From Branchiostoma floridae (taxonomy: Eukaryota; Chordata; Leptocardii; Amphioxiformes; Branchiostomatidae), in contig NC_049979.1 in the NCBI RefSeq assembly GCF_000003815.2, positions 13,781,220 through 13,806,145 of the forward strand: 24,926 nt of DNA, in the 5' to 3' direction. Position numbers and translations under genes: made by a program. Within the stretch, counting starts at the first letter, position 1, and each line of letters starts with the position of its first letter. Below, piece by piece: positions 1 through 19,219 of this stretch. The notes beneath the pieces are model-generated. The model ran no database searches. It worked only from the letters and a program-made list of their open reading frames with translations, and was not told the origin of the DNA.

Positions 1-933
1 CCTCAGTAAGCTGGTGAGGTCACCAGCGCGCAGTATCAGGTGCGAGGAAAAAGTTGATCATGCAAGGGCCACGTTTGTACTAGCCTCCACCAGACCGTCC
101 TATGAAGGGGTGTGGGGATCGTAGAATTCGGTAGAAATTGGAAAATTGGCCAGGAGAGTCAGTCCACGCTTAGGTTCAGATCTCCTCACCGGAGACCAAT
201 TCCTCTGGTAGCAAAACTCCCCTGCAAAGCATTTGGTGTCCTAAAATGGCCAGCATAGTCAGTCTGGTAGAGACTACGTTTGTACTGTAAGGACAGCAAT
301 CTAGCAAGAAAAGATACCGATATCTAGCAGCTTTTTTCTTCATAACTTCAGGTTGTGGCAGGTATGAAGTACTACCTGACGATGGAGATCGGCACCACCA
401 GCTGCTCCAGCAGCGACAGCACCGTCCTGTTGTCCGACTGCGCCGTCCTGCTCGGTGGCGGGGTTCGTAATATTAACACCCTTGGATGCTTGATTTCTTT
501 GAAAATTTACTTCTAGAAACAAGGGCGATCCCGGGAAGAATTCGTACCAACATAGACAACAATAAAATCGTATACGATACGTCGCTATACGATTACGAGT
601 AAAGCAAACTTAATGCACTAGTCATGTCAGCTTTATTTGGGTCTACTCATATTGTTAATCTACTGCAGATCGAGACAATGTAAATTTATAGTGAATGTAA
701 ATCTTCATTCCTTGGCATTTTTTTCATTGACATCGTTTTACTCTGGACAGCTCTACCCACCCACGTCATTACATTCTGGATTATATTGAAACAGTTTTAC
801 GTAACTGACATTTCCTCCTTGTATGTGCCCCCCACAGCGCGAGATGTGTGACGTGGAAGTGTTGGACCAGCCGTGGATCGGGGAGCCACAGGTCCTGAAC
901 TTCTCCTGTACACCCAAACAGCTCTTTCCGTAA
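1..933 (+). CDS. 3' end of an upstream cystatin-domain gene (last domain; possible pseudogene)
   Basis: Three exons are visible: 1-39 (partial), 352-462 and 838-933, ending in TAA. They are near copies of the last three exons of the gene at 3190-7824, introns included. Exon 352-462 starts VVAG, the second half of the QxVxG protease-binding loop whose Q ends the previous exon, and reads on to a Cys-containing TTSC and SDC. Exon 838-933 has REMCDVEV, then the QPWIG loop and a final Cys, ending KQLFP. These are the hallmarks of a secreted, disulphide-bonded family 2-type cystatin domain, an inhibitor of papain-like proteases. In exon 1-39 one G of the GGTGGAGG present in the other copy is missing (around bases 13-16). 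This shifts the frame before the QxVxG loop, so the copy is either a pseudogene or carries a sequence error. All visible splice sites are intact. Introns are 40-351 and 463-837. The start and earlier exons lie outside the window. Confidence 0.75.
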
Positions 934-1092
934 GAGCATACCGGACATCACCAAGGGCCACTACAAACACGAGGAAACTGTTATTCACATATGAACATCA
1001 TTGTTCCAATTAATATCGCATATATAATATTGTTCCCACGTCACATTTTTCATGCATGATGACTCGATATGTTATTTGGGTTATCTTTAATT

Positions 1093-1302
1093 AAGAAATG
1101 CTAGTGCAATTGGGGTTGCATTGCTTTCTTGACAATACTTTGTTATATTATCTACATTGTTCACTGGTTTTATTTAGTTTTTGTTGTTACGCATGTGCTT
1201 TCAGTTAACTTGTTTTATATGCCATGCTCCATTTGTTTTCATTTTTGTTTGAAGAAAACAATAAAAAGAATGATTTAAAAAAAAAAAAAAAGAAATGCTA
1301 GT
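1093..1302 (+). mobile_element. Retroposed insert with poly(A) tail and 13-base target-site duplication
   Basis: The sequence AAGAAATGCTAGT occurs at 1093-1105 and again at 1290-1302. Between the copies are about 180 T-rich bases ending in AATAAA (1260-1265), eleven spacer bases and a run of about 15 A (from 1277). A polyadenylation signal placed just before a genomic poly(A) run, bounded by a direct repeat, is the signature of target-primed reverse transcription. It would be a 5'-truncated LINE end or the retrocopy of an mRNA 3' UTR. No coding sequence is visible in the insert, so the source is unknown. The A residues at the left of the duplication merge with the tail, so its true length is 11-13 bases. 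Confidence 0.72.
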
Positions 1303-2461
1303 TCTGGCAAAGATACGGTCAAGTGATGTACGGCGTCGCGTGTAGCCCTCAGTAAACTGTAAGTTATGGTGCCGTAATGTTCCTGAGTGTGTGATTCACT
1401 TGCTTTGTCATTATATCGAATAGGCCGTCGCAATGGTCACTTTTTTACTTCCCAATGTTGTCCAATGATGACACACGCAGAAACATATCCTGGCGCTCAG
1501 CAGCAAATTAGATTACGTACTTGTATACAGACAAGGCAATTTTCACGTACACATGCGCAGTGCTCTCCTAAGTTGTGTAGGTGATAATGAGTTTATAAAC
1601 ATTACGTCATGCAGCCTGTAGAGAAAAGTACATTTACCGACACGATAGTTCGGAGAAATCTATGATGTCATCTATATCATACAGAAGGTAGATTATGAAT
1701 GCTCTTTGAAAAGGAACTATGTTGACCGGTACGCGAGTAGGACTGTTTACACGTGACATCGTGTGTGACATTTACCGTTATATGCAGTCAGATATGCAGA
1801 ATCCGTTTACGTGTGCTCAAAGTTTGTTTAGTTACCGCCAACGCATACGCAAACGCTGAAAATCATGGAACAGCTGGCGACACGACGTGCACAGAACGAT
1901 CAGGGAAAATCACGCAACATCTGATTGGCAGTATCCATTTACCGCGAGGCCCAACACACTGAGATAATCATCATAACGCAAACCTTGACCAATATACAAA
2001 AGTTAGGTGTGACGGGTCCTTCGGTGTAATATAACCAGCTGCTGCCGCGCTGCTTGCCTGCGAAGCTGGTGTGTTACGCTGAAGGGCGGTTATACCGGCT
2101 ATATAGATACAGATACCGAAGGACGTAGGTGATTTCTGAAATTTATTGCATCGATTATAAAAACAGCTACCGCGAAAAAGTGCATTATGGCGCAGCTGTG
2201 TGCAGAGGACATACCAAACTACATATGATAGCGGCAAAGGGGAAATACAGATACAGATGCGAACACTCATCACATCGAACAAAAACAATACTCTGTCGCC
2301 GGAGGTTACTCTCCGGTCACAGAGTAAAAGGATGAGAGGAAGGGAAATCAATGTAACGTTGCCACTTCCCAAAAGTTTCACCTGGCATATTTACTGTACC
2401 CCACTAACATTTTTTTGCACATCCCTTAAAAACAAGGTCGAAATCAATGAGCTTGATGCTG
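1303..2461. other. Intergenic spacer without recognised genes
   Basis: This stretch lies between the retroposed insert and the first assembly gap. Short open frames occur on both strands (the longest is 136 codons on the minus strand, 1971-2381), but none shows a domain, splice pattern or composition that supports a gene. The promoter and first exon of the next cystatin gene may lie in its right end or in the gap; no signal-peptide-like exon was recognised. Confidence 0.5.
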
Positions 2462-3189
2462 NNNNNNNNNNNNNNNNNNNNNNNNNNNNNNNNNNNNNNN
2501 NNNNNNNNNNNNNNNNNNNNNNNNNNNNNNNNNNNNNNNNNNNNNNNNNNNNNNNNNNNNNNNNNNNNNNNNNNNNNNNNNNNNNNNNNNNNNNNNNNNN
2601 NNNNNNNNNNNNNNNNNNNNNNNNNNNNNNNNNNNNNNNNNNNNNNNNNNNNNNNNNNNNNNNNNNNNNNNNNNNNNNNNNNNNNNNNNNNNNNNNNNNN
2701 NNNNNNNNNNNNNNNNNNNNNNNNNNNNNNNNNNNNNNNNNNNNNNNNNNNNNNNNNNNNNNNNNNNNNNNNNNNNNNNNNNNNNNNNNNNNNNNNNNNN
2801 NNNNNNNNNNNNNNNNNNNNNNNNNNNNNNNNNNNNNNNNNNNNNNNNNNNNNNNNNNNNNNNNNNNNNNNNNNNNNNNNNNNNNNNNNNNNNNNNNNNN
2901 NNNNNNNNNNNNNNNNNNNNNNNNNNNNNNNNNNNNNNNNNNNNNNNNNNNNNNNNNNNNNNNNNNNNNNNNNNNNNNNNNNNNNNNNNNNNNNNNNNNN
3001 NNNNNNNNNNNNNNNNNNNNNNNNNNNNNNNNNNNNNNNNNNNNNNNNNNNNNNNNNNNNNNNNNNNNNNNNNNNNNNNNNNNNNNNNNNNNNNNNNNNN
3101 NNNNNNNNNNNNNNNNNNNNNNNNNNNNNNNNNNNNNNNNNNNNNNNNNNNNNNNNNNNNNNNNNNNNNNNNNNNNNNNNNNNNNNNNN
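2462..3189. other. Assembly gap (N run, 728 bases)
   Basis: All bases are N. The cystatin coding frame is already open at the first base after the gap, so the gap hides at least the start of that exon and probably the exon with the start codon and signal peptide. Confidence 0.99.
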
Positions 3190-6100
3190 GTGGCTCTGAC
3201 GGAGAAGACGCTTTATGGCGGGGCCGAGGAGATGACTGCAGCCGAGCTGGCCGACCCAGCCCTGCTGGAGATCGCCAACTTCGCTGTCAGCAGGATCGAC
3301 GAGTGGACCAACGGCATTTACAGGTCCAAGCTGGTGCAGGTTCTGTCAGGCAAGCGGCAGGTAAGCAGTCTCCTTTGTTCATACATGCATGTCCTGTCCC
3401 CGGGCCAATCTAGTCGGACATCTCAGGAAGTGAACTAAATAGTTTCGTTGTGTTGGCGACGCTAAACTGTTGCTCAGCCAGTGTTGACTATGAACACAAT
3501 TGCAATTGACAGATCCCTTGCTATAATCGGACGAAAAGACACGATGCTGTAGGACTAAGATATGAATAGAACACTAATGATCACTAATGTCTTTGACATG
3601 TCGTCCTGTGGGATGTCATTTTTATATGCCGCGAGATTGGAGTACTATTTCCAACTAGCATACGTCACATATCCATTAAGTTAACATTGCATCATAGCCA
3701 AGTAGGGAAAGACATCAAGGCATTATCCCTGCCTTTATACAAGGTCGCTATGTTTTGGTAAAAATATTTCTTTTCTTTTCCTCTTGAGGCGAATATTTGG
3801 GTTTACAGCGTCATACTGAAGGCTTTTGGGGCGATAAGGCTTGTGAAGGAGAATAAAATTTTGCCACGGGTGGAAAAGGTGCAAATGTCAGCTCAACTCC
3901 GTCACTGTATCCACAAAACTTACAGACCTGATGACAAAAACGGTGCAAATAGTTTGCAAACGCAAAAATACTTTTATCGCCTTGCTTCCTGTGCGCCACA
4001 CGACACTGATGACTCAATGAGAACCGAGCAGCTGTGACCTGCCAGTCAGCATTTTCTACGAGGTCTATAGAACGCTAGGATAGAAATTGTGCTGTTCTAG
4101 TCATAAAGTATGATGATATAGTCCCAGGCAAGCTCTTGCATGGCTTTCCTGAAATATCACTGCTTATATGATATTCATCATCATCATCATCATCGGTCGA
4201 CGTGCTTACACACGTAGGGGCTATACCGCCCCTCATGTGATATTGTAATAATCAAAATCTGCCAAAGTCGAGACAAATACCATGACAGTATTTGGTATTC
4301 TTTCATTCACATGTCAAGACACATATAGATGTGTTTCTTACGTCGTATGGCATGGCATCGGGGTCGAATCTAGTCGGTACATGGTGGTTCTAAAAGCGTG
4401 AGAATATTCCTTCTGTTATTTTATCACAATGCAATCATCTAGTGATACTATTTGCAAATGGTACATCTGAGGAAAAACATATTTACTTCCGAAGACAAGA
4501 ATGACGAAAGCCCTACAAATACTTTTAGTTAATCGTATTTGCAGTTAATAGGGCCTCGCGTAATTGCTGAGGAGATGATTATTTTATCGCTGGTCTCAGA
4601 CGTAATTAGTATAAAACAACAATACAAACATCCGACCAGACACTTGCTTAGCAGTTTTCTGTGCTTACTTAGTTGTCACTAGACAAATGATAACCTGGCA
4701 TGGTGACGTTAAATTGAACCAACATATTGTCCCTGTCCGACGATGATATCGTTGGAACGTCACCAGCATACGAGAACTACTCAATGGAATGAAAACCCGA
4801 CACCCTACACGCTGCTAATACTAAGATGCGCAATGGGTAGCCAAAGCTCATAAAATGCGTAGATAATGAATAATATCATATTACACTGTAGTGTGCAGAA
4901 TTATGTGGAAGCCAGGTGTGCCTATTCATAACAGGGTTTACCAATGGATAAAGGCAAATTCAATCAATGTCAGATGTGAACATTTCCCTTTCAGGTTGTG
5001 GCTGGCTACAAGTACATCCTTGAATTGGAAAAGGCCACCACTACCTGCCCCAAGATGGGTATGATTACCTTGGAGGACTGTCCTCTACACCCGGACTACA
5101 CGGTCAGTTACAGACCATATAATATATCATTTCGTCTTGTCCGTATGAACTTTGAGAGTAATGTGTGCTAAGCCAACTACTAACGTTAGCATTTGCTTTG
5201 AATACAATATGTCCTTTAAGTATTGGGGCATCTGACATAAGATTGGTACGCTGAATTGGAAGCTTCACATCTGCTTTCTCATGATTACAATGTAACCATG
5301 TGCAATGCGCCAGTATGGAAAACTTTCTTGAAGAATTCATATTACCTCTAATGTTTTGAGTGTTAAACAGACCAACAGTCAGCTAGCTACGTGGGACGTT
5401 GGTTGCTTACAACTTGTTATGTTGACCGATGTCCCCAGAACGAGATCTGCCATGTGGAGATATATGTCGTTCCGTGGACCGGAGAACGCGAAGTGCTGGA
5501 ACAGGGCTGTAGACAGAAACCGACCAAGCGCCAGTTCGGCGGTCTGGCCGGAGGACTGCACCCCACGGACACCAACAGCCCAAAAGTGTTGGAGATTGCA
5601 GCTTTCGCTGTGGATACAATCAACGACCAAAGCAACTCCATGTACCTCAGCAAACTGGTCCATATCCACAGTGCGAGCACTCAGGTTGGTTTTATACAGT
5701 TCCTTCTCAAACACGCTCAAGTCCATTTGCCCTGTGTCGAAGTCAGCGAATAGATGTAGAAAAGAAAGAAAACAGCCAACTTTTCCCAATATAGGGACCG
5801 TCTACAATTTTGCGATGTTAACTGAGGTTGAACGATTAATTTCATTGCACCGGGACATCATGCGTCACTCAGTGGTAATGAACTTCCTTCAAAATCGTAT
5901 AAAAATGAATTAAAGCCTCCACCTTTGGGTTTTCAAAGGTTGTTGCCGGTGTTAACTACCACTTGGAACTGGAGATCGGTGCCACCACCTGCTCCAAGGG
6001 AGACTCCGTCAGTCTAGAGGACTGCGACATCGACCAGAACGGACGAGTGGGTGATGCTGTTGTTGTTGTTATATGTTAATGTCACATTTAATGGAAAAAC

Positions 6101-7824
6101 AACACCTTTTTTTAAATATCACTCATATACCCCTTCTTCTCCGGGACATGCTATATTGTCTCCGTCCGGAACATGCTATGTGTTATCATCAGTAGGGAAC
6201 TATCAATATCTATTCTAGGGATGTTTGTTTGTCACCACAATGTCTTTAACGCCTTGTGTTGGGCTGATGACTCAAATGCTATCTTGTATACATATGTACA
6301 TGTATGTGTGAGTGTGTATGTGTGTGTGTGTAAGGGCAACGCTAAGGCACCAAAGATGTTTACCAGCGCCATATTCAGGATTCAAGTTAAAATCCATTCG
6401 ATAGATGATATTCATACTGATAGCTCGTAGTCCGGTTTAGACCTCACTTCTGTATGTATTTTGCCCCTGATGTATCCAGGTTGAGATCTGTATGGTGACT
6501 GTGTTTGACCAATCTTGGACCGGGACCCGTGAAGTCATCTCAATGACATGCAGCCCTAAGGTAAGGCTAGGCATGCGCACAAACACCTGCTTTCTTCGGT
6601 GCTGAAATACGACTTTTTTGGACGAAATGTTTTTATTTTCTATTTAGCTATGTCAAGGATATGTCACAGCAAGAGATATCATTTGTTCTTAACAACAATT
6701 TGCTCAAAATAGGTATTTGCTGTTTTGCCTTCAATTGATCAAACATGCATACAATGATTGCGGCACCAAAAGTGGCAAAAGCATTTTCTTGTGTTATACA
6801 AAATACAATAATTTACAATTTTGAACTGATATCCAGGTTGCTGTAAAGCGGCAGTTCCTGGCGGGAGGACTGATGCCTGCAGACACTAACAACCAGGGCA
6901 TCCAGCATCTCGCCTCGCTGTCAGTGGACCACATCAACACCATGAGGAACGCTCCTACCCTCAGTAAGCTGGTGGAGGTCACCAGCGCGCAGTATCAGGT
7001 GCGAGGAAAAAGTTGTAACGTGTCGTCCTTTCTCTTGTATTTCTTCTGGCTTGATCATGCAAGCGCCATGTTTGTACTAGCCTCCACCAGACCTTCCTAC
7101 GGGGGTGCGGGGATCGTAGAGTTCGGCCAAAAAAAATCGGGAAATTGGCCAAGGGAGTCAGTCCGCGCTTAGGTTTCAGATTTCCCCACCGGAGACCAAA
7201 ACCGCTGGTAGCAAAACTCCCCTGGCAAAGTATTCTCCCTATAATGGTCAGCGTAGTCAGACTGGTAGAGACTACGTTTGCACGGTAAGGACAGCATTCT
7301 ATCAAGAAAAATGAGCGATATCTAGCAGCTGTTTTCTTCATAACTTCAGGTTGTGGCAGGTATGAAGTACTACCTGACGATGGAGATCGGCACCACCAGC
7401 TGCTCCAGCAGCGACAGCACCGTCCTGCTGGCCGACTGCGCCGTCCTGCTCGGTGGCGGGGTTCGTAATAAACAACTATTGAATGATAAGATTCTTTGAA
7501 AATTTATTTCTAGCAACAAGGGCACCGATGTAACAACAATCATTATGTTGCTATATGATTACGAGTAAAACAAAGTTAACATTAAGCACCAGTCCTGCCA
7601 ACTGGCGAAGCCTTTATTTGAGATCGCTTTACTTTAGACAGCTCTTACCTACCCCTATCATCAAGGGGATTCTATTGAAAATAGTTTTACTGGTACTGAC
7701 CTTTCCTCCTTGTATGTGCCCCCCACAGCGCGAGATGTGTGACGTAGAAGTGTTGGACCAGCCGTGGATCGGGGAGCCACAGGTCCTGACCTTCTCCTGT
7801 ACGCCCAAACAGCTCTTTCCGTGA
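3190..7824 (+). CDS. Three-domain secreted cystatin (multicystatin), 5' end in gap
   Basis: Exons: 3190-3360 (5' partial), 4995-5102, 5439-5684, 5939-6046, 6480-6560, 6837-6998, 7350-7460, 7729-7824 (TGA). All junctions are phase 0, and together they give 360 residues. There are three cystatin domains (roughly residues 1-120, 120-238 and 239-360). Each has an N-terminal Gly-Gly (YGGAEE, FGGLAGG, FLAGG), a QVVAG loop split by an intron after Q (Q57, Q175, Q292), and a C-terminal tryptophan loop (PWTG at 105-106, SWTG at 223-224, PWIG at 341-342). Each also has four cysteines, as in family 2 cystatins (domain 1: C75, C86, C97, C117). By family knowledge such domains plug the active-site cleft of papain-like cathepsins; secretion is inferred because the signal exon is lost in the gap. 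Domain 2 has Ser for Pro in the tryptophan loop. Exon 5439-5684 fuses the end of domain 1 to the start of domain 2, whereas an intron separates domains 2 and 3. The donor at 7461 (GTTCGT) is weak but gives the conserved phase. The gene is followed on the same strand by a cathepsin gene, its possible target family. Confidence 0.88.
3361..4994 (+). other. First visible intron of the cystatin gene
   Basis: GTAAGC donor at 3361 and TTTCAG acceptor ending at 4994. It contains a short TCA microsatellite and otherwise AT-rich sequence in which no gene or repeat family was recognised. The other introns of this gene are 5103-5438, 5685-5938, 6047-6479, 6561-6836, 6999-7349 and 7461-7728. The last two are similar to the matching introns of the upstream copy. 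Confidence 0.75.
4175..4194. repeat. TCA trinucleotide microsatellite
   Basis: Six and two-thirds perfect TCA units lie in the first visible cystatin intron. They could be the tail of an unrecognised short element, but no head was seen. Confidence 0.9.
6301..6331. repeat. TG-rich microsatellite
   Basis: An imperfect run of TG units with TA interruptions lies in the intron between the fourth and fifth visible cystatin exons. Confidence 0.85.
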
Positions 7825-8662
7825 GAGCATACTGGACATCACAATGGGAACACTTCAAACATGAGAAGACTGTGCTTCACATTTAAACGTCTTTGTTTGA
7901 AATAAATGCACGAAGGTGTAAATGAGCATTGGATGTGTTGTTAGTGTTCCTGCTTTATAGTTAAGCATGCACCATAACGTAGCTTTCAATTCGACTAACG
8001 TTACATAGATGGCTTTTAGGAGATGTAAAGCGGGTGTATTTAATACCTCGCTAATATGTGTACCACCTTTTGCGAAACAGCAGATGAGCAGGAAGTCGCA
8101 GCTGCAGTGTTGCCACTGAATTGAAAACCACGATGATTAAAAATTCATCAAAAAAAAGATTTGTATTGATAAAAGCATGTCCACGTATGGAACTTGGTAC
8201 AAAATAGATAAAGCTGTTATGAATAAGAAGGCGAGTCAAAATAAATGCAAGTGGTTTTATCATGGCAAGCTCATTTTTTCAGGAACTTAGTTGAAATTTG
8301 TCACAATCATAATTTACACATGGATTATCAACCTGCGCCAGAGTCTATGATAGCTAACGTTACATGTACGTTGTTGACGAGATGGAGTTTAAATCAGTTC
8401 AGGTCAATAAAGTTTCCACCAGATGCGTTTAAAAGTTCAACGAAACTGCAAGCGATTATTAGAATAATCAGGTTTCTGCAACCTTTGACCTAATAGTTGT
8501 ATAATAGGGTCGTGTGTCACCAGTTGTTTACGAAAGAGTTGTGCCAGGTACACACTTCCTCAAACAGAATTCCTTCTCCAATACGGGTTTCTGTCGCGGC
8601 TTGTCGTTTGTTACGAAAATTTACAGCTTTGTTAGGAAACTAAAAGGTTTTAAGGGACAAAA
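7825..8662. other. Intergenic region and probable cathepsin promoter
   Basis: These 838 bases separate the cystatin stop codon from the cathepsin start. After the polyadenylation signal no further gene is recognised. No TATA box stands out in the 150 bases before the ATG at 8663. Two copies of the palindrome TAACGTTA (7996 and 8355) belong to a dense local cluster described in the findings. Confidence 0.55.
7901..7906 (+). promoter_or_regulatory. Polyadenylation signal AATAAA of the cystatin gene
   Basis: A canonical AATAAA stands 76 bases after the stop codon, followed by a GT-rich stretch (around 7915-7950) of the kind that promotes cleavage. It supports the cystatin transcript ending here and not running on into the cathepsin gene. 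In the upstream paralog the matching 3' UTR position reads AATTAA, so that copy lacks the canonical signal. Confidence 0.65.
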
Positions 8663-16920
<8,258 letters not shown>

Positions 16921-16984
16921 GTAATTAAGAGTTACAGGTTCCTTATTTGTTATTGTTATCTCGATGAGAAATGGAGAAATAGTT

Positions 16985-17035
16985 TTGGGTGTGTCTGTGT
17001 GTCTGGTTGTCTGTGTGTGTGTGTGTGTGTCTGGG
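16985..17035. repeat. TG-rich microsatellite
   Basis: An imperfect TGTG/TCTG run begins about 65 bases after the last visible cathepsin exon. Confidence 0.85.
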
Positions 17036-17092
17036 TGTTCGGAATTTTGCATTGAGCATAACGTAAGAACCTCTGGATGGATTACAATGATA

Positions 17093-17200
17093 NNNNNNNN
17101 NNNNNNNNNNNNNNNNNNNNNNNNNNNNNNNNNNNNNNNNNNNNNNNNNNNNNNNNNNNNNNNNNNNNNNNNNNNNNNNNNNNNNNNNNNNNNNNNNNNN
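17093..17200. other. Assembly gap (N run, 108 bases)
   Basis: All N. It lies about 170 bases after the last visible cathepsin exon. A short missing exon could hide here, although the flanking bases show no splice-site context. Confidence 0.99.
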
Positions 17201-17230
17201 AACTGGATGTGCTATGGTCTTGGTGGAGCA

Positions 17231-17577
17231 TTAAAGAAGCTCCATCTTAAGATGGAAATCCCGTTTTCCCATTTTGAAATGTGCTAATATTTTCAATATA
17301 AAAGCACTTGGTGCAAAGTCTTTACATATGATTGACAAGTATGATGTACAGTTGTGAAATATGATAATAACTTTCATGAATATTCATTTTGAAAATTTTC
17401 TTCCTGCAGGAATTCCTGCAGGAATTCCTGCAGGAAGCGTTTTTCCTGCAGGAATTCCTGCAGGAAGCGTTTTTCCTGCAGGAATGCTGCAGGCATTCCT
17501 GCAGAAATTCCTGCAGGAGAAAGGTAAATTCCTGCAGGAAGAATGTTTCCTGCAGGAATTTCTGCAGGAATGGCCTT
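17231..17577 (+). repeat. Interspersed repeat with TTCCTGCAGGAA palindrome minisatellite, copy A
   Basis: About 170 bases of unique-looking left part (AAGAAGCTCCATCTTAAG... to GAAAATTTTC) lead into 17401-17571. This holds about twelve CTGCAG sites in units built on TTCCTGCAGGAA, a perfect 12-base palindrome that forms GAATTC where units abut. The whole block recurs in reverse orientation at 24555-24902, which fixes both borders: similarity stops after GGCCTT on one side and before AAGAAGCTCC on the other. The array is open in most reading frames only because the repeat lacks stop codons; it is not a gene. Confidence 0.88.
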
Positions 17578-18061
17578 GACAATGACAGGAAGCATTCTTT
17601 ATGCATTTAATTTTGTTTTGAAACTGTTAAACAATGCATTAGATTTCATTAGATGTTTCAGACTTGACTTTAACTATGTATATAAAACAGATATATAATG
17701 GAGGCATTTTTTATTGTTTTGTTTTCCTAGTTTTATTGACTGTTGCTGGAGATGCCTGGCATTAGAAATAACTGACCTATGAATGAACTTCACTTCAAGA
17801 AAATCCATTTCCTTCAGTGGCTACTCATATTTTTCAGAAGTACAGAAGCTTGGGCATGGTTACTTCTTTCATTTTTTTCTTTAATTCTTTAACATCACCA
17901 CTTAGGGTTTATTAGTATCTAAGCCAATTTGATTGTACATATAGGTGCAAGTCAGGAACATAAACACAAAATTCATAAATTTCATGACAGGCCTAAGCTT
18001 CCCTTAAAAGTATAAATTCAATTATTGTAAATTGCACATGTACTGTAAGGGTAGGGTGCCC

Positions 18062-18156
18062 TAATAGGATAATCATTGGAGTCCATAAGAAAAGTACTGT
18101 ACAATGAAAGTACAGTACTTTTAGTTACATGTTGTGTAAAAACCTTTATCCTATTA
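18062..18156. repeat. Nested foldback element
   Basis: Outer arms TAATAGGATAA (18062-18072) and its exact complement (18146-18156) enclose a perfect inner hairpin: AAAAGTACTGTAC (18090-18102), a seven-base loop, and GTACAGTACTTTT (18110-18122). The size suggests a small foldback or MITE-like element. Confidence 0.7.
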
Positions 18157-19167
18157 TCAGTGCCAACCTGATGAAATTATTTTCGGAACTTCCAGTAACT
18201 ATTTACTGAATTCCAAACTGTAGTAAATCAAATAATACATTCAGTTGGTGGAAAAGTAGATGACATGAACCGCCTTGTTTGCCATGCTGATAGCTGGTGT
18301 TTGGGTTATAGAAACCAACCACTGGCGGCTTTATCTCATGATGCACCCCTCAGGGTAAAACATTGATCCTTTATTAGCATATAGCCAGGTGGCATTCACC
18401 AGTCATATTTTATGTTGGTTATGACACTGTAACACAATATTAGAAGTGTCCCGAGCCGGGTGCGTGGACACCTAGAAATTCATTAAACACTGGTGCTAAA
18501 TGAATCTTATTTATTAGGTTTTTGATACCTACTGGACAGCTGTGTTTAATGAAGTTCTGAGTGCCCAATAGAAAATAATAATCAACCGTCACCAGATCAG
18601 ATCAGATCACAGAACATTGATCAATCAGAACAACACCCTGTCCTCATCTGGAACTCTTTACATGCTCTAAAATCCTTGAGATTGGGACAAAGGCCTTTTA
18701 TCACAAGAGTGTGATATTATCACCTCCCCTCCCCTTTCTCACCTATCTTTAGAGAAGTCATTAATATAATCTCCTTTGCACCTACATGAAGGTGTTTAAA
18801 GCCAGCAACAACAATGCGTGTATTGATTTATAATGACAGGTAATTAGAGACTGAAGTGAATGGTAGCTGCCTTATTCAGTGCCTCCACTGGTGTATAGAA
18901 CAGGTCAGTATTTAACACTGCATAGAAGACTAAAGTTTACCCAAAGAGGTTTAACTACCTTGTAGATCACCAAGGAGTTTAGAATTCTCTGATCTCACTG
19001 ACCTAACCTAGGTTTTACAGCAACCTTGGAATAGATATAATTTTTTACTATTTGCCTTTCAATTGGTAATCTTTTACTCTTGTCTTGGCTACCTTAGGTC
19101 TCTTGTTTAAGCAAGGAGCTTTTATCTTGGTTTCAGATAAAAAGTTCCTGATGATGGGTTTGAAGGC

Positions 19168-19219
19168 TGATACTGATAGCCAGAATAAAGCTACCATTCC
19201 AGAATGGCTATCAGTATCA
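19168..19219. repeat. 15-base perfect inverted repeat (hairpin)
   Basis: TGATACTGATAGCCA at 19168-19182 is matched by its exact complement at 19205-19219 across a 22-base loop. A second, competing hairpin (CCATTC CA GAATGG) overlaps the right arm. No T-run or gene end supports a terminator role; a mobile-element remnant is more likely. Confidence 0.7.

Noticed and set aside
1971-2381. 136-codon minus-strand open frame
   Set aside because: No recognisable domain, signal or splice pattern, and low-complexity stretches; consistent with a chance frame.
2200-3438. 412-codon open frame across the first gap
   Set aside because: Most of it is N translated as X. Only the part from 3190 to 3360 is coding, as a cystatin exon; the sequence before the gap is unrelated.
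5379-5789. Minus-strand frame of 136 codons opposite the cystatin exon
   Set aside because: It is the antisense shadow of the exon at 5439-5684, whose plus-strand frame has clear cystatin motifs and splice sites.
17361-17610. Overlapping open frames on both strands through the CTGCAG array (and the mirror set at 24532-24771)
   Set aside because: The palindromic repeat simply contains no stop codons in several frames. The predicted peptides are repetitive (PAGI, LQEF) and the same block is an interspersed repeat.
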